NCBI GenBank assembly: GCA_033765345.1
Contig: JANRIC010000252.1
Span: forward strand, 1 to 63,936
Source of the DNA: JANRIC01 sp033765345
GTDB lineage: Bacteria > Bacteroidota > Bacteroidia > Cytophagales > Microscillaceae
Direction: 5' to 3'
Length of the DNA stretch: 63,936 bases
Shown one piece after another: positions 24,953 to 34,470 of the stretch. The notes under the pieces are model-generated. The model did not search any database, was not told the DNA's origin, and saw only the letters and a list, made by a program, of their open reading frames with translations. The first letter of the stretch is position 1; each line of letters opens with the position of its first letter. A program made the position numbers and the translations under genes.

Positions 24953-26867
24953 TAAACCATTTCTTCCACCAATACTGAAACACGATCAAGCCCCAGATAC
25001 GTGCGTGTACATCTTGAGGGTTGGCTGAAAAAAGTTGATTTTTCATCTTTTTTACTTCCTCTACTGCAAAAATCCCCTGCTCTTGAATAAACTCATCTTT
25101 TAACAAATCATCCTCAATCAGCCCTCTTAATTCTCCTCTAAACCATTTCAGCAGAGGGACTTCAAAGCCTTTTTTAGGGCGACGATACAACTCCTTGGGG
25201 AGTACATCTCGGAAGGTATCCTGTAGTATTCTTTTTCGCATACCTGAGTTTATTTTGGACTCAGCCGGCAAACTCATCACAAAATCTACCAAATGATGAT
25301 CCAGAAAAGGTACCCTTACTTCCAGACTATTGGCCATTGACATCATATCTACCTTAGTGAGCATATCGCCAGGCAATACCAATTGCATATCTGTATAAAG
25401 CACTTCATTAAAAGCTTCCAGGGATTTTCCCGAGTAATGATGAATATGTTGTAAAATAGCTTCTTTGCGGTTTTGGTATAAAGCATCCTGAATTTGAGCA
25501 CGGCTGCTTTCGGAAAGCAAATTTTGTACTTCCTGCTCCTGAGCAAAAATAGCCCAACGCCAGTATCTTTCTTTCTCAGAGAGATCAAGCCCTTCTGCAA
25601 AACGAAGTAGCTGCCGAACCTTATTACCCCAAAAACTATTGCGTGACTTGGGGAGTCTCTGCCAAAGAGGCTGTAAATTTTTGATGACTTGAGCGGAAAA
25701 TCCTCCCTGACGTGCCCGAAATTCGGCCGTATGCTTATTGTAGCCCGAAAACAGCTCATCGGCTCCATCACCTGATAGGGCAACTTTTACCTTCTGGGCG
25801 GTTCGTTTGCTTAGAATATAAACCGCCAAAGCAGATGAATCTGCAAAAGGCTCGTCAATATAATCCAATACCTGAAAAAGATGATCGTACAAATCTTGGT
25901 TGGTCAATGAAAAAACGGTATGCTGGGTATTAAACTTTTTGGCTACCAGATTGGCGTACTGCGTTTCATCAAAAAAAGCCTCATCCCGGTAACCAATCGA
26001 GAAAGTATTGAGCTTATCTGTAAATCTACTGGCTAGTGCCGTGATGACAGACGAATCTATCCCTCCACTCAGAAAAGCTCCAAGTGGCACGTCTGCAATC
26101 AATCTTTGTTGAACGGATTGCTCGAGAATTTCAAGCAATTGTTTTTTTTGTTGTTCATAACCTCTGACAGCAGCTGGGTGTGCGGGATGCGGCTTTGGGA
26201 TTTGATAATAAGCTTGTTCGATAATCTGTCCTTTTTTGATCTTAAGAAAATGTCCGGGAGCGATTCTTCGTACATTTTTTAGAATGGTGTTGGGTCCAGG
26301 AATATAATTAAGCTGTAGAAATTGCTTGAGGCTGAGGTAATCCAGCTCTTTGGGGATCCCAAATCGGATGAGTGCTTTCATTTCAGAGCCGAAAATAAGC
26401 TTGTCTTCATCTTCGTATACCAGTAGGGGTTTGATTCCTAGGCGATCTCGTGCCAAAAATAACTCCTGAGTATCAGCATCATAAATCGCACAGGCAAAAA
26501 ATCCATTGACGCGATGCAAAAATTGCTCTTTCTCGTGCATATATCCTTTAAGAAGAATCTCAGTATCACAGTTGGTACGAAAGCTGTACCCTTTTTCTTC
26601 CAAGTCTTTTTTAAGGCTTGGATAATTATAAATTTCTCCATTATAGACAATCGTAAAACGCCCGCTTTCATCTTTCATCGGCTGATTGGCTTCTCGGCTC
26701 AAATCAATGATAGAAAGACGTGTATGCCCAAGATTGACGAAATGATGCAGAGACATATCTGCAAAATCAGGCCCACGCTGCCGAAGCGTATCCAAGGCCT
26801 GTGATAATTTGACACTATTAAACCTGCCTAGTTCGTTGAATGCATAAATGCCGGTGATGCCACACAT
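24948..26867 (-). CDS. asnB: asparagine synthetase, glutamine-hydrolysing
   Basis: This 639-residue two-domain enzyme makes asparagine from aspartate, ATP and glutamine. Cys2 in MCGITGIYAF is the glutaminase nucleophile after methionine removal, with RGPD and YNGEIYN in the N-terminal domain. The synthetase domain has the pyrophosphate loop AFLSGGIDSSVITA and SGDGADELFSGYNKH. Length fits the long AsnB/WbpS-type enzymes, which in many bacteria sit beside polysaccharide genes, but none are adjacent here. Monocistronic, with an inverted repeat at its 3' end. Confidence 0.93.
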   Translation of the reverse strand: MCGITGIYAFNELGRFNSVKLSQALDTLRQRGPDFADMSLHHFVNLGHTRLSIIDLSREANQPMKDESGRFTIVYNGEIYNYPSLKKDLEEKGYSFRTNCDTEILLKGYMHEKEQFLHRVNGFFACAIYDADTQELFLARDRLGIKPLLVYEDEDKLIFGSEMKALIRFGIPKELDYLSLKQFLQLNYIPGPNTILKNVRRIAPGHFLKIKKGQIIEQAYYQIPKPHPAHPAAVRGYEQQKKQLLEILEQSVQQRLIADVPLGAFLSGGIDSSVITALASRFTDKLNTFSIGYRDEAFFDETQYANLVAKKFNTQHTVFSLTNQDLYDHLFQVLDYIDEPFADSSALAVYILSKRTAQKVKVALSGDGADELFSGYNKHTAEFRARQGGFSAQVIKNLQPLWQRLPKSRNSFWGNKVRQLLRFAEGLDLSEKERYWRWAIFAQEQEVQNLLSESSRAQIQDALYQNRKEAILQHIHHYSGKSLEAFNEVLYTDMQLVLPGDMLTKVDMMSMANSLEVRVPFLDHHLVDFVMSLPAESKINSGMRKRILQDTFRDVLPKELYRRPKKGFEVPLLKWFRGELRGLIEDDLLKDEFIQEQGIFAVEEVKKMKNQLFSANPQDVHARIWGLIVFQYWWKKWFN

Positions 26868-27063
26868 AATTTATTGGAATGGATTAGAGTAATAAATATT
26901 GGGAATGGATAATTAACAATCAAATAATATACTGGTAATCAATTACTTGACAACTTAAAGCTGTATTTTATTTAATTTTCATTCCTTATAAAATAAAATC
27001 GGAAAAAATTTGCTCTAAAATAACAATTTTATGAGAATGAAGCCGAAAAAAACAAACTCGAAC

Positions 27064-27095
27064 AAAAAAAGACCCATCTTGTAAAAATGAGTCTT
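27064..27095 (-). terminator. terminator of the sia-like/ABC gene run
   Basis: Read on the minus strand, AAGACTCAT and ATGGGTCTT form a stem with one mismatch, followed by a run of seven T. It lies 26 bases after the stop at 27121 and closes the long minus-strand gene run. Confidence 0.75.
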
Positions 27096-27120
27096 GGGAT
27101 AACTGCATAATCATTGTATA

Positions 27121-27543
27121 TTATCGTTTCATACCTAGCACGCCGGCGGCACAAAACTTATTGGTATCTTCAAACGAAAAGTGCATTTGATAAATCCCTG
27201 TTCTATGACAGGTAAAAGCGATTGCCGGAAAAAATTTCCCTTCTGTAAAACTGGAAGCAATTTTCTGATTATTAGAGTCGTAAATGGTAATATATACGCC
27301 CTTGTTATCAGGATTATAGTTAGCCAACGTAATCATATAATTGGCTCCCTGGCTAAAAATATACGAATATTTTTTGCCTTTCGGATCATCTACTACATAA
27401 CTTTTCAGAAAAGTATAACCGCTTTCTTCAGATAGCTTTTTGATTCCTTTTTGTTTCAGGAATTCAGGATCACATTGTGCAAACACTATATCAAAAGCCA
27501 AAAGCATGAGCAAAGCAAAAGGTAGAAATGATATTGTCTTCAT
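27121..27543 (-). CDS. small exported protein of unknown function
   Basis: This 140-residue protein has a clear signal peptide (hydrophobic core FALLMLLAFDIVFA, then QCDPEF). The mature part is about 115 residues with beta-strand patterning (YSYIFSQGANYMITLANY, GVYITIYDSNNQKIASSF) and cysteines that may pair. I do not recognise a family. It is the last gene of the minus-strand run, 17 bases after the third paralogue, and is followed by the terminator at 27064-27095. Confidence 0.7.
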   Translation of the reverse strand: MKTISFLPFALLMLLAFDIVFAQCDPEFLKQKGIKKLSEESGYTFLKSYVVDDPKGKKYSYIFSQGANYMITLANYNPDNKGVYITIYDSNNQKIASSFTEGKFFPAIAFTCHRTGIYQMHFSFEDTNKFCAAGVLGMKR

Positions 27544-27560
27544 GGCTAAGTCTTTTTATA

Positions 27561-28433
27561 TTATTTTACAATTTTATCACGAATGGCAGAAGATGTTGTA
27601 AGGATATTCTCGATATCTTCGGATTTGTATTTGATAGAGCTTTTATCATCTTCATTTCCTTGGTATACTACAACTTCCAAATCCCCCCATTTTTCGATGG
27701 TGAAATTTTGATCTGCTTTATTTTTTTGCTTGATTTTAATTTTTTTGAATACTTCATTGAGTGAATTAAGCTCCAGATAAAGCTCATTCATCTGATTACC
27801 TTTTTTATAACTGTTCAGCAAGGGTAATATTTTGTCGAGTACAATTTTTTGTTCGGCAATTCGGCTATCCAATACTTCGTTGGGGTGGGCTTTGGCTACC
27901 TGACAAGTGAGGTACAGCGTTTCAAGCCAGCCTCCTGTGAGCATCAGGATAGAAAGTTCGGGCTCTTGTTTATTAATTAATTCTTGATTTATTTTTTCAA
28001 AAGAAACCGTAGTTTCAGACAGCAATCCATTCAGATTATTACTTAGTGCATACTGTGTAATCGTTGTAAAATTGATCAGATTATTGATATTTAGCCCATT
28101 AGATAGTGTAATGATACTTTGTAAATAGGCGGGGGCAAGCGTATCTTGGTTTTTGTAGATATTAACATAACCCAAATCTGTGCTAAAAATGCCTAAGTTA
28201 AGTGCTCTAAAATACTTATCCTGGTATTTAGCAGCATTTTTGGAAGGATTAAGCATACTCCCATCAAATTTGATCCCACTGTTTTTGATCAGTGAAGACA
28301 TTTCTAGAGGGGATGGGATAGATTTTAATAAATTATTAAGTACTTCTGAGCGGTCTTGCACCGATTCTTGAGAAAAAGTGGATTGATAGCTTAGGACTAA
28401 GACAATCAATCCACTTAATACTTTGTATTTCAT
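27561..28433 (-). CDS. exported paralogue 3 of the LNLG-STDLGY family (unknown function)
   Basis: The product has 290 residues from ATG 28433; GTG 28439 would add two. An N-terminal signal peptide (VLSGLIVLVLSYQSTFS) is followed by an all-helical mature domain. Shared family blocks are SIPSPLEMSSLIK with GI.F nearby, ALNLGIFSTDLGYVNI near residue 80, and LTGGWLETLYLTCQVA near 175. The two upstream genes are clear paralogues in the same order. Similar exported helical proteins are widespread in Bacteroidota and lack a known role. Its position after an ABC half-transporter suggests an envelope function. Confidence 0.75.
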   Translation of the reverse strand: MKYKVLSGLIVLVLSYQSTFSQESVQDRSEVLNNLLKSIPSPLEMSSLIKNSGIKFDGSMLNPSKNAAKYQDKYFRALNLGIFSTDLGYVNIYKNQDTLAPAYLQSIITLSNGLNINNLINFTTITQYALSNNLNGLLSETTVSFEKINQELINKQEPELSILMLTGGWLETLYLTCQVAKAHPNEVLDSRIAEQKIVLDKILPLLNSYKKGNQMNELYLELNSLNEVFKKIKIKQKNKADQNFTIEKWGDLEVVVYQGNEDDKSSIKYKSEDIENILTTSSAIRDKIVK

Positions 28434-28438
28434 AATCA

Positions 28439-29287
28439 CTAACGAATTATTACAGAACGAATATCGTGGACGACTTTGGATATTTTTAGAAGTTCTTCAA
28501 GAGATAATTTGATATCAGCACTTATATTAGTATCTTCTGCCACGAGGATTTCAACCCCACCGATGGTTTCTTCTTTGGTAGTAATACTGCTATTGGTATC
28601 AAAATTATATTTATCAAAGAGGGTATTCAAGTTAGAGAGGTCTTTGGTCAGATTTGCGACATTTGGGTCGGACTGATAATTCTCCAAAACTTGGAGCAAT
28701 TGACCAAGAATTAATTTCTGCTCTACTATTCTGCTGGTGATTTCTTTATTATCAGGTTGTTGTTGAGCCACCTGACAAGTAATATGAAGGATTTCAAGCC
28801 AGCCGCCTACCATAATAAGGGCTGCGAGGTTAGACTTTTGCTGTTCTTGGAGGTAAGTACTCATGTTTTCAAAAGTCACCGAAGTTTCTTCAAGGAGTTT
28901 ATTGAGGTTATTTTTATTGGCAGCTAGGCCTAATATTTTATTTACATCAATAAAGTCACCCAAGTTCAATTTATCGGCTGTTTTTTTAACAGAGGTTAAG
29001 TACATCAAAGCGTCTTTGCTTTGCTCATTGATATTGGCATATCCCAAATCAGTGCTATACACCCCGAGGTTAAGAGCTTGTTTAAATTCGGTCTGATAAA
29101 TATTTTGGGGGTTATTAAGTATCTCTCGATTATACTGAATTCCGGCTGTTTTGATCACATCAGAGATTTCAACTGGAGAAACAATTTTGATGATATTATT
29201 CAAAAGAGGGTCTCCTTGTGCCAAAATCTGAGAGAAATTAGTTGAAAAAGCGGCTATTAAAAATAAGATTGAAATTCTGTTTTTCAT
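28439..29287 (-). CDS. exported paralogue 2 of the LNLG-STDLGY family (unknown function)
   Basis: This 282-residue protein has a signal peptide ending near ILAQGD, with no lipid cysteine, so it is periplasmic or secreted. The mature part repeats the family blocks: SPVEISDVIKTAGIQYN, FKQALNLGVYSTDLGYANI and MVGGWLEILHITCQVA. It is mostly helical. It begins 5 bases after paralogue 1 ends and its stop abuts paralogue 3, so the three are translated from one message. Divergence is substantial, so the duplication is old. Confidence 0.75.
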   Translation of the reverse strand: MKNRISILFLIAAFSTNFSQILAQGDPLLNNIIKIVSPVEISDVIKTAGIQYNREILNNPQNIYQTEFKQALNLGVYSTDLGYANINEQSKDALMYLTSVKKTADKLNLGDFIDVNKILGLAANKNNLNKLLEETSVTFENMSTYLQEQQKSNLAALIMVGGWLEILHITCQVAQQQPDNKEITSRIVEQKLILGQLLQVLENYQSDPNVANLTKDLSNLNTLFDKYNFDTNSSITTKEETIGGVEILVAEDTNISADIKLSLEELLKISKVVHDIRSVIIR

Positions 29288-29292
29288 ATTAA

Positions 29293-30225
29293 TTAAGTAA
29301 TAATTTTATTGCGTATTTTCATGGAAACGTTCAGAATGTTATCTAAGTCTTTGGAAGTGAAATTAATCTTACTGGAAGTATTATCTTCTACTACCAAAAT
29401 ACCATTTTCTTCTTTGTAAGCAGATTCTTTGTACTCATAAACGATTTTTACATTGTCATAAATGCCTCTGAGTTCATTCAAATCTTCGATCAGCGATTTA
29501 ATTTTATCATTATCTTCATAAAAAGACAGGAGCAATAAGAGTTGCTCAAGGATAATTTTTTGTTCGCCGATTCGATTGTTTAACAGTTCATTGGGGCGTT
29601 TTTTAGCCACTTCGCAGGTAAGGTAAAGAGCTTCAAGCCAACCGCCTGTCAGGATCAGAATCGTTAAATCTGCGCGACCGTTTTCTTGCAAATGGTCATT
29701 GATGCGTTCAAGATTTGTATTAGTTACGAGTAAAAGGGAATCAAGGTTGTTGCTGCTAGTAGCTAATTCTTTAATCGTATTAAAATCAAAGAATTGGCCG
29801 ATGTTCAATCCCTCTGCCATATCTTTTACAGAAGTAAGGTAATAGAGCGCATCCTGAGTTTGCTCGTAGATGTTGGCATATCCCAAATCGGTACTATAGA
29901 TCCCCAGGTTGAGTGCTTGTTTGTAGCTTGTATTGTAGTTGGCGATATTATCAGCCGAATTAAGAATTGTTTTATCGTATTTGATTCCTAGGTCTTTGAT
30001 CAGGAAAGAGATTTCAAGGGGAGAAGGGATAGATTTTACGATATCGCTCAGTACTTCTTTGGACACAGCGGGAGTCTGAGGTTTGGAATCTTCTTCAACA
30101 TTACTTTCTTCAAGAAGTTCTTGGGTACTTTTCCCACTTGGGGAACCACCACAAGCGGCCAGAAACAAGGCAATACCAAGAGAAAGAATCAGGTGTTTGG
30201 GGCGAAAATATTGTAGTGATTTCAT
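29293..30225 (-). CDS. lipoprotein paralogue 1 of the LNLG-STDLGY family (unknown function)
   Basis: The product has 310 residues from ATG 30225; an upstream start at 30252 would add nine. Unlike its two sisters it is a lipoprotein: the signal ends ALFLAACGG with the lipid cysteine, followed by a Ser/Gly/Glu-rich linker that tethers the domain. Family blocks are SIPSPLEISFLIKDLGIKYD, KQALNLGIYSTDLGYANI and LTGGWLEALYLTCEVA. It is 54 bases downstream of the ABC transporter gene. Fixing one copy in the membrane while two are free suggests they work as a set, but this is inference. Confidence 0.78.
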   Translation of the reverse strand: MKSLQYFRPKHLILSLGIALFLAACGGSPSGKSTQELLEESNVEEDSKPQTPAVSKEVLSDIVKSIPSPLEISFLIKDLGIKYDKTILNSADNIANYNTSYKQALNLGIYSTDLGYANIYEQTQDALYYLTSVKDMAEGLNIGQFFDFNTIKELATSSNNLDSLLLVTNTNLERINDHLQENGRADLTILILTGGWLEALYLTCEVAKKRPNELLNNRIGEQKIILEQLLLLLSFYEDNDKIKSLIEDLNELRGIYDNVKIVYEYKESAYKEENGILVVEDNTSSKINFTSKDLDNILNVSMKIRNKIIT

Positions 30226-30279
30226 TTTTATATTATTCGTTGGGTTATTCATTATTAGTTATCAAAAGAGATTCCGGGT

Positions 30280-33200
30280 TTATTCTTTTTTTCCAAATTT
30301 AAGTTTTGTAAAAACCATACCCACCACTTTAAAAAATTGATAATAAAGGGTGAGGTACAAGATCAGGGTTAAGAGCCAAATGACAGCGATGTTGAAATAA
30401 TACGTATCAAACAAATATCCTGCAAAGTGCTTCTTGGGTGCCATAAAATGTGTACGATAGTCGAGTGGGTTTTTTGAGATTCGAGGTTCCAGATAGATTG
30501 GGTCTATCTGCTGGAGCAACGCACCCTGATGCTCGACAATACGGTCTTTAATTTCAACATTGGTTACAAAAATTTCCTGCGCCTCATTATGGTATTTTTT
30601 CAAATATTTATTGTGGTCATAATTCGGGTCTCGTTTTTCTTTAATGAGGTCAACGGCTTTGTCTTTCTGCTTACTGGCATCATTGAGATTGTTTTGAAAA
30701 CGAACCGTAAGCGAGTCAAAATAAGTTTGTATTTTATTTGAAATCTTGGAATTAAACTTTGAATAGGTCAGTAGTTTATCCAAATCAAAATCCTCTATAA
30801 GTTCGGGATAAGCATTGATTTTTTTAATTTCGCGCCGGATAAGGCGTAAATCATCCACCACTTTTTTCCGAATGGAGTCATTTTTTTCTTTCAGATTTCT
30901 GTTTTCCAGTGCTTTAGTAAGTCGGGTTTTAAGATCAGGAATCCAATAAGTCACCCGAAATTTATTTTGGCTGATTTCTTTATCAAGATGATAAAAATCT
31001 TTTTCAAAAGGATTATTTACAAATTGATTGACCATAATGGCTTCAAAAGCCCAGCGAGAAGTCATAATATCGGCAACCAGGGGTACTTTTCCTTTATCAC
31101 TGATGTATTTGTTCATCTTTTCATAGCGGAAGATAATTCCACTGAGGATCATTTGAGGAATCAGCAGCAAAGGAATGGTAATATAAATTGTGATGACTGA
31201 GTTGAATGTAGAAGAAATATTAAGCCCTAGTACATTGGCAAAACAAGATACCGTGAACAACACAGCCCAGTAAGTAAACCATTCTCCTTGTATTTCTAGG
31301 ATGAGATTTCCGATCAATACGAAGGAAAAAGTCTGAATGGCAGATAACATAAAAAGGATAATAATCTTGGAGGCAAGATATCCGAACCGGCTCAAATTGA
31401 GAAATCGTTCCCTTTTTTGTATTTTTAAGTCTTTGATAATTTCTTCAGCACTTACGGTCAGCCCCATAAACAAAGCTATGATAATACAAATCAGAATATA
31501 TGCGGGTACGTTGTCATTGAAATAATAGACATAGTCTCCGGTTTTTGGTTCGTTCTGAAATCGGATTATATAAGCCAGCAACAATGCCAATATAGGTGCT
31601 TCCAGGAGGTTGATGAGCAAATATTGTGTATTACTAATTTTGGACAGAAAATCTCTGATAGTAAAGAGATAAGCCTGTTTGAAGATATTGGGGCGGTCTA
31701 GCGAGGTTGGTGGAGCTTCAAGGATAGTCTCGACTTCATCGATTTGAAGTTTGGTCAAAAATCGTTCATTCCACTGTTTGGGGCTCAACTGCCGTTTGCC
31801 CGTTTCTTGGCCGAATTCGTTGACGACCTCCTTCTCGATAAGGTTGAAGATTTCCTCAGGGTTTTCGCTCCATCGTTCGCTATCGGCCTGATTGGTTTCG
31901 CGTTTGAAGTATGAAATTGCCTCGATGGGAGGTCCGTAGAATATCAAATAACCACCTCGGTCGAGGATGATCATTTTATCAAAGGTCTTATAAATATCTG
32001 CGGAGGGTTGGTGAATGACTACAAAGATGAGTTTTCCTTTGATGGAAAGTTCTTTGAGCAAGTCAATTACATTTTGAGAATCTTTGGAAGAGAGTCCGGA
32101 AGTAGGTTCATCTACAAACATAACGGCAGGCTCACGGATCAGCTCGAGAGCAATATTAAGGCGTTTTCTTTGCCCACCGCTTATTTTTTTATTGAGTACG
32201 CTTCCTACTTTGAGATTACGGATATGATCCAGCCCTAGATTAGCCAGGGTGGTCATTACCCTTATATCAATTTCTTTTTCATTTAGTTTTTTGAAGCAAA
32301 GTTTTGCGTTGTAGTAGAGATTTTGATAGACAGTGAGTTCCTCGATCAATAAATCATCTTGGGCTACATAACCGATTACGCCCTCGATCTTATCCTTATC
32401 TTGGTGTATATCAATGCCATTGATGAGTACCTGACCACTTGAGGGGCTTGTGATTCCGGCAAGAGTGTTCATGAGCGTGGTTTTACCGGCACCACTACCT
32501 CCCATGATTCCTACCAGTTTGCCTTGAGGTTCGGAGATGCTGAGTTTTTGGATTCCGATACCACCATTCGGGAATCTGAACTCAATATTTCGGGCGGTAA
32601 AAGAAAGCTTGGCATCTTGGAGGTTTTGCAAGAACAAGGAGGCGATATCTCCATAATAAACCGAGGCACCTTGTTGGCTTTTGATGCTACTACCATTGGT
32701 GAATAAGTAGACCTGATTGCGTTTCATGGAGAAGCCGTTCAGCTTTACATCATCTTCACCGATGTATTTCACAAAATACAAGTCTACGCTATCTACTCTT
32801 TTGAAGATAATTTCACCCTGGAGTTTATCCACCGGATAGTGTTTTGCTGCGGGGCTAATCAGCTTATTACTGGCACTAGCTACCAGAATATCAGGATAAT
32901 TGAGCTCAGAGGAACTTTCACAAAGCACAAAGCCTTCGATGGCATTGTAGTCGTCTTTGATATTAAAAGTTTTTGAGACTGTATCAATGACCTCCCGGCG
33001 CTGTTCGGTAAATTTTTTGTCAGAAGCTACCAACTCGAGAAGCTTAATAAGGATGATCACTTTTTGCCTTTGCTCGAGATTTCCGTTAATCTGCTTGCAG
33101 AAGCGGAGGATTCGCACAGATTCTTTCATAGACATAGGTCCAATGGCTTGAACCTTGCCGTATTCAGATACTTCGTCATACAGGCGGGTATACTCCTTGA

Positions 33201-33330
33201 CAGAGTCTTGGTCTAATTCCTGAATAAAATAATCGATCACAAACTTTCTTTCCACCTCGGTCGCTCCACCGTCTTGTTTGGTGATGATTGCGAAAAGTTG
33301 CGTTAATGCTTGTAAAATATTTTCACTCAT
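30280..33330 (-). CDS. ABCG-type half-transporter with TerB-like and FHA-like N-terminus
   Basis: This 1016-residue fusion has, in order: a TerB-like helical domain (about 1-135), a small beta domain that may be FHA-like (about 160-230), an ABC ATPase (about 240-460), a linker, membrane helices (about 570-770), a large soluble region with coiled-coil stretches (about 780-970) and one last helix (about 980-1005). The ATPase has Walker A GGSGAGKTT, signature ISGGQRKR, Walker B MFVDEPTSGL and switch histidine VIHQPSAD, so it should hydrolyse ATP. The ATPase-then-membrane order is the ABCG pattern. It sits between the siaC-like gene and three exported proteins, and has its own promoter at 33456-33487. 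Substrate unknown. Confidence 0.85.
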   Translation of the reverse strand: MSENILQALTQLFAIITKQDGGATEVERKFVIDYFIQELDQDSVKEYTRLYDEVSEYGKVQAIGPMSMKESVRILRFCKQINGNLEQRQKVIILIKLLELVASDKKFTEQRREVIDTVSKTFNIKDDYNAIEGFVLCESSSELNYPDILVASASNKLISPAAKHYPVDKLQGEIIFKRVDSVDLYFVKYIGEDDVKLNGFSMKRNQVYLFTNGSSIKSQQGASVYYGDIASLFLQNLQDAKLSFTARNIEFRFPNGGIGIQKLSISEPQGKLVGIMGGSGAGKTTLMNTLAGITSPSSGQVLINGIDIHQDKDKIEGVIGYVAQDDLLIEELTVYQNLYYNAKLCFKKLNEKEIDIRVMTTLANLGLDHIRNLKVGSVLNKKISGGQRKRLNIALELIREPAVMFVDEPTSGLSSKDSQNVIDLLKELSIKGKLIFVVIHQPSADIYKTFDKMIILDRGGYLIFYGPPIEAISYFKRETNQADSERWSENPEEIFNLIEKEVVNEFGQETGKRQLSPKQWNERFLTKLQIDEVETILEAPPTSLDRPNIFKQAYLFTIRDFLSKISNTQYLLINLLEAPILALLLAYIIRFQNEPKTGDYVYYFNDNVPAYILICIIIALFMGLTVSAEEIIKDLKIQKRERFLNLSRFGYLASKIIILFMLSAIQTFSFVLIGNLILEIQGEWFTYWAVLFTVSCFANVLGLNISSTFNSVITIYITIPLLLIPQMILSGIIFRYEKMNKYISDKGKVPLVADIMTSRWAFEAIMVNQFVNNPFEKDFYHLDKEISQNKFRVTYWIPDLKTRLTKALENRNLKEKNDSIRKKVVDDLRLIRREIKKINAYPELIEDFDLDKLLTYSKFNSKISNKIQTYFDSLTVRFQNNLNDASKQKDKAVDLIKEKRDPNYDHNKYLKKYHNEAQEIFVTNVEIKDRIVEHQGALLQQIDPIYLEPRISKNPLDYRTHFMAPKKHFAGYLFDTYYFNIAVIWLLTLILYLTLYYQFFKVVGMVFTKLKFGKKE

Positions 33331-33455
33331 ATATAAAGCTGCAAACTAATGGCATTACGTACTTGGAAAGCCCCTACTTACAAAGATATTCTAGAATTAA
33401 CTAGTCTAAGGTCTACAATTCACTCATGTTATCAATTAATTTATACACTCAAAAA

Positions 33456-33487
33456 CAAAGATAAACTTTGCCGGGCAGGCTGGCAAA
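33456..33487 (-). promoter_or_regulatory. promoter before the ABC gene, overlapped by an inverted repeat
   Basis: On the minus strand TTTG (33484-33487), a 20-base spacer and TATCTTTG (33456-33463) match the Bacteroidota TTTG-N19-21-TAnnTTTG promoter closely. ACTTTGCC (33465-33472) and GGCAAAGT (33482-33489) form a perfect eight-base inverted repeat with a nine-base spacer that covers the -33 box and the spacer. That placement is what an operator would show. The stem could alternatively act as a terminator for the upstream genes. Confidence 0.6.
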
Positions 33488-33520
33488 GTAACATTTGTTT
33501 TTGGGGTGCATTGAATTAAT

Positions 33521-33883
33521 TTAATAGGTTTTAAACTCGAAAGGTACTTCTACCAGTTCGGAAAATTCAGTTCCGGCTTCTTCCATGTCTTCGTCATCTT
33601 CGTGAAAATACCAGGAAATGGTGGTATTGTCAATGGTCTCGAGTTTAGAGAGAATATCTAAAATCAATTTGGAAGAAGCGGTATTAAAGTATTCGAGTTT
33701 GAAGATAAATACGGTTTCAGGATTAGGATTCTTGCTGTACTCATCAAGCCAATCAAGGATAGGCTGATAGAATTCGGCTGAATCTTCGGGTAAGGATCTA
33801 CCAGAAATCTCAAAAATACCGTTGTTGCGATCCAGGATTATTTTTGGAGTATCTTCAGTACCGTCTAAATTTATAACTTCCAT
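33521..33883 (-). CDS. SiaC-like regulatory phosphoprotein (DUF1987)
   Basis: This 120-residue protein matches the SiaC/DUF1987 family, an anti-anti-sigma-like fold that is phosphorylated by SiaB and dephosphorylated by SiaA. The conserved segment KLEYFNTASSKLILDIL holds threonine at position 68, the same number and context as the phosphorylated threonine of Pseudomonas SiaC. It starts 29 bases after the siaB-like gene ends. In Pseudomonas unphosphorylated SiaC activates the diguanylate cyclase SiaD; no GGDEF protein is encoded in this window, so the partner here must differ or lie elsewhere. Confidence 0.9.
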   Translation of the reverse strand: MEVINLDGTEDTPKIILDRNNGIFEISGRSLPEDSAEFYQPILDWLDEYSKNPNPETVFIFKLEYFNTASSKLILDILSKLETIDNTTISWYFHEDDEDMEEAGTEFSELVEVPFEFKTY

Positions 33884-33912
33884 ATTTGTATAATTAATTA
33901 TTACCTTGTTTT

Positions 33913-34470
33913 CTATTTAACTACGTTTCTTCGAATAATCGTTTTTAGAGAGAAAAAAGATATACTTTCATTGATAGGTTCGAAATCAAATTGCAGTTTT
34001 TGCCCAGATTTACGAGCCATGTCTATAAAGCCGAGCCCTGCCCCACCTTTTTTAGTCAGTCCCTTACTATTTTTAATTTTATCTTTATAAAATTGTTTTA
34101 GCCCTTCCTTATCCAGGCTGTTGATATACTCTAACTTACCTTGTAAGTCTTGTACTTTTTCATTTGTAACTGGGTTTCCGGAGGTGATGATATATTTATC
34201 TTCCTGCTTACCGATCATAAAAATAGCACTATTTTTATTGGCATAGTTGATATCATCAATTTCATCAGAATGTTTTACAATATTTTGCAGACATTCCACC
34301 ATTACGTTGAATACTTTTCTTTTGATGGTAGAGTCTTCCCCAATTGCGTCCATATTCCTTTCAGCCATCGCCAAAACAGATTTTGTGATTTCCTGGGTAA
34401 ACTCGCCTTCATACACCAAGATGAGGTTTCGGGTCACCATAACCTTGTGTAATTCATAAATGTATTTCAT
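33913..34470 (-). CDS. SiaB-like family protein kinase
   Basis: This 185-residue protein has the GHKL-type kinase core of the SiaB family. The N-box is VMVECLQNIVKHS (about residues 70-82) and the glycine box is KKGGAGLGFIDMARK (about 140-154). It should phosphorylate the SiaC-like protein encoded immediately downstream, opposing the SpoIIE-type phosphatase encoded upstream. No membrane segment; cytoplasmic. A 130-base gap separates it from the phosphatase gene, with a possible internal -7 box (TACTTTTG on the minus strand near 34583-34590), so it may be expressed on its own too. Confidence 0.88.
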   Translation of the reverse strand: MKYIYELHKVMVTRNLILVYEGEFTQEITKSVLAMAERNMDAIGEDSTIKRKVFNVMVECLQNIVKHSDEIDDINYANKNSAIFMIGKQEDKYIITSGNPVTNEKVQDLQGKLEYINSLDKEGLKQFYKDKIKNSKGLTKKGGAGLGFIDMARKSGQKLQFDFEPINESISFFSLKTIIRRNVVK

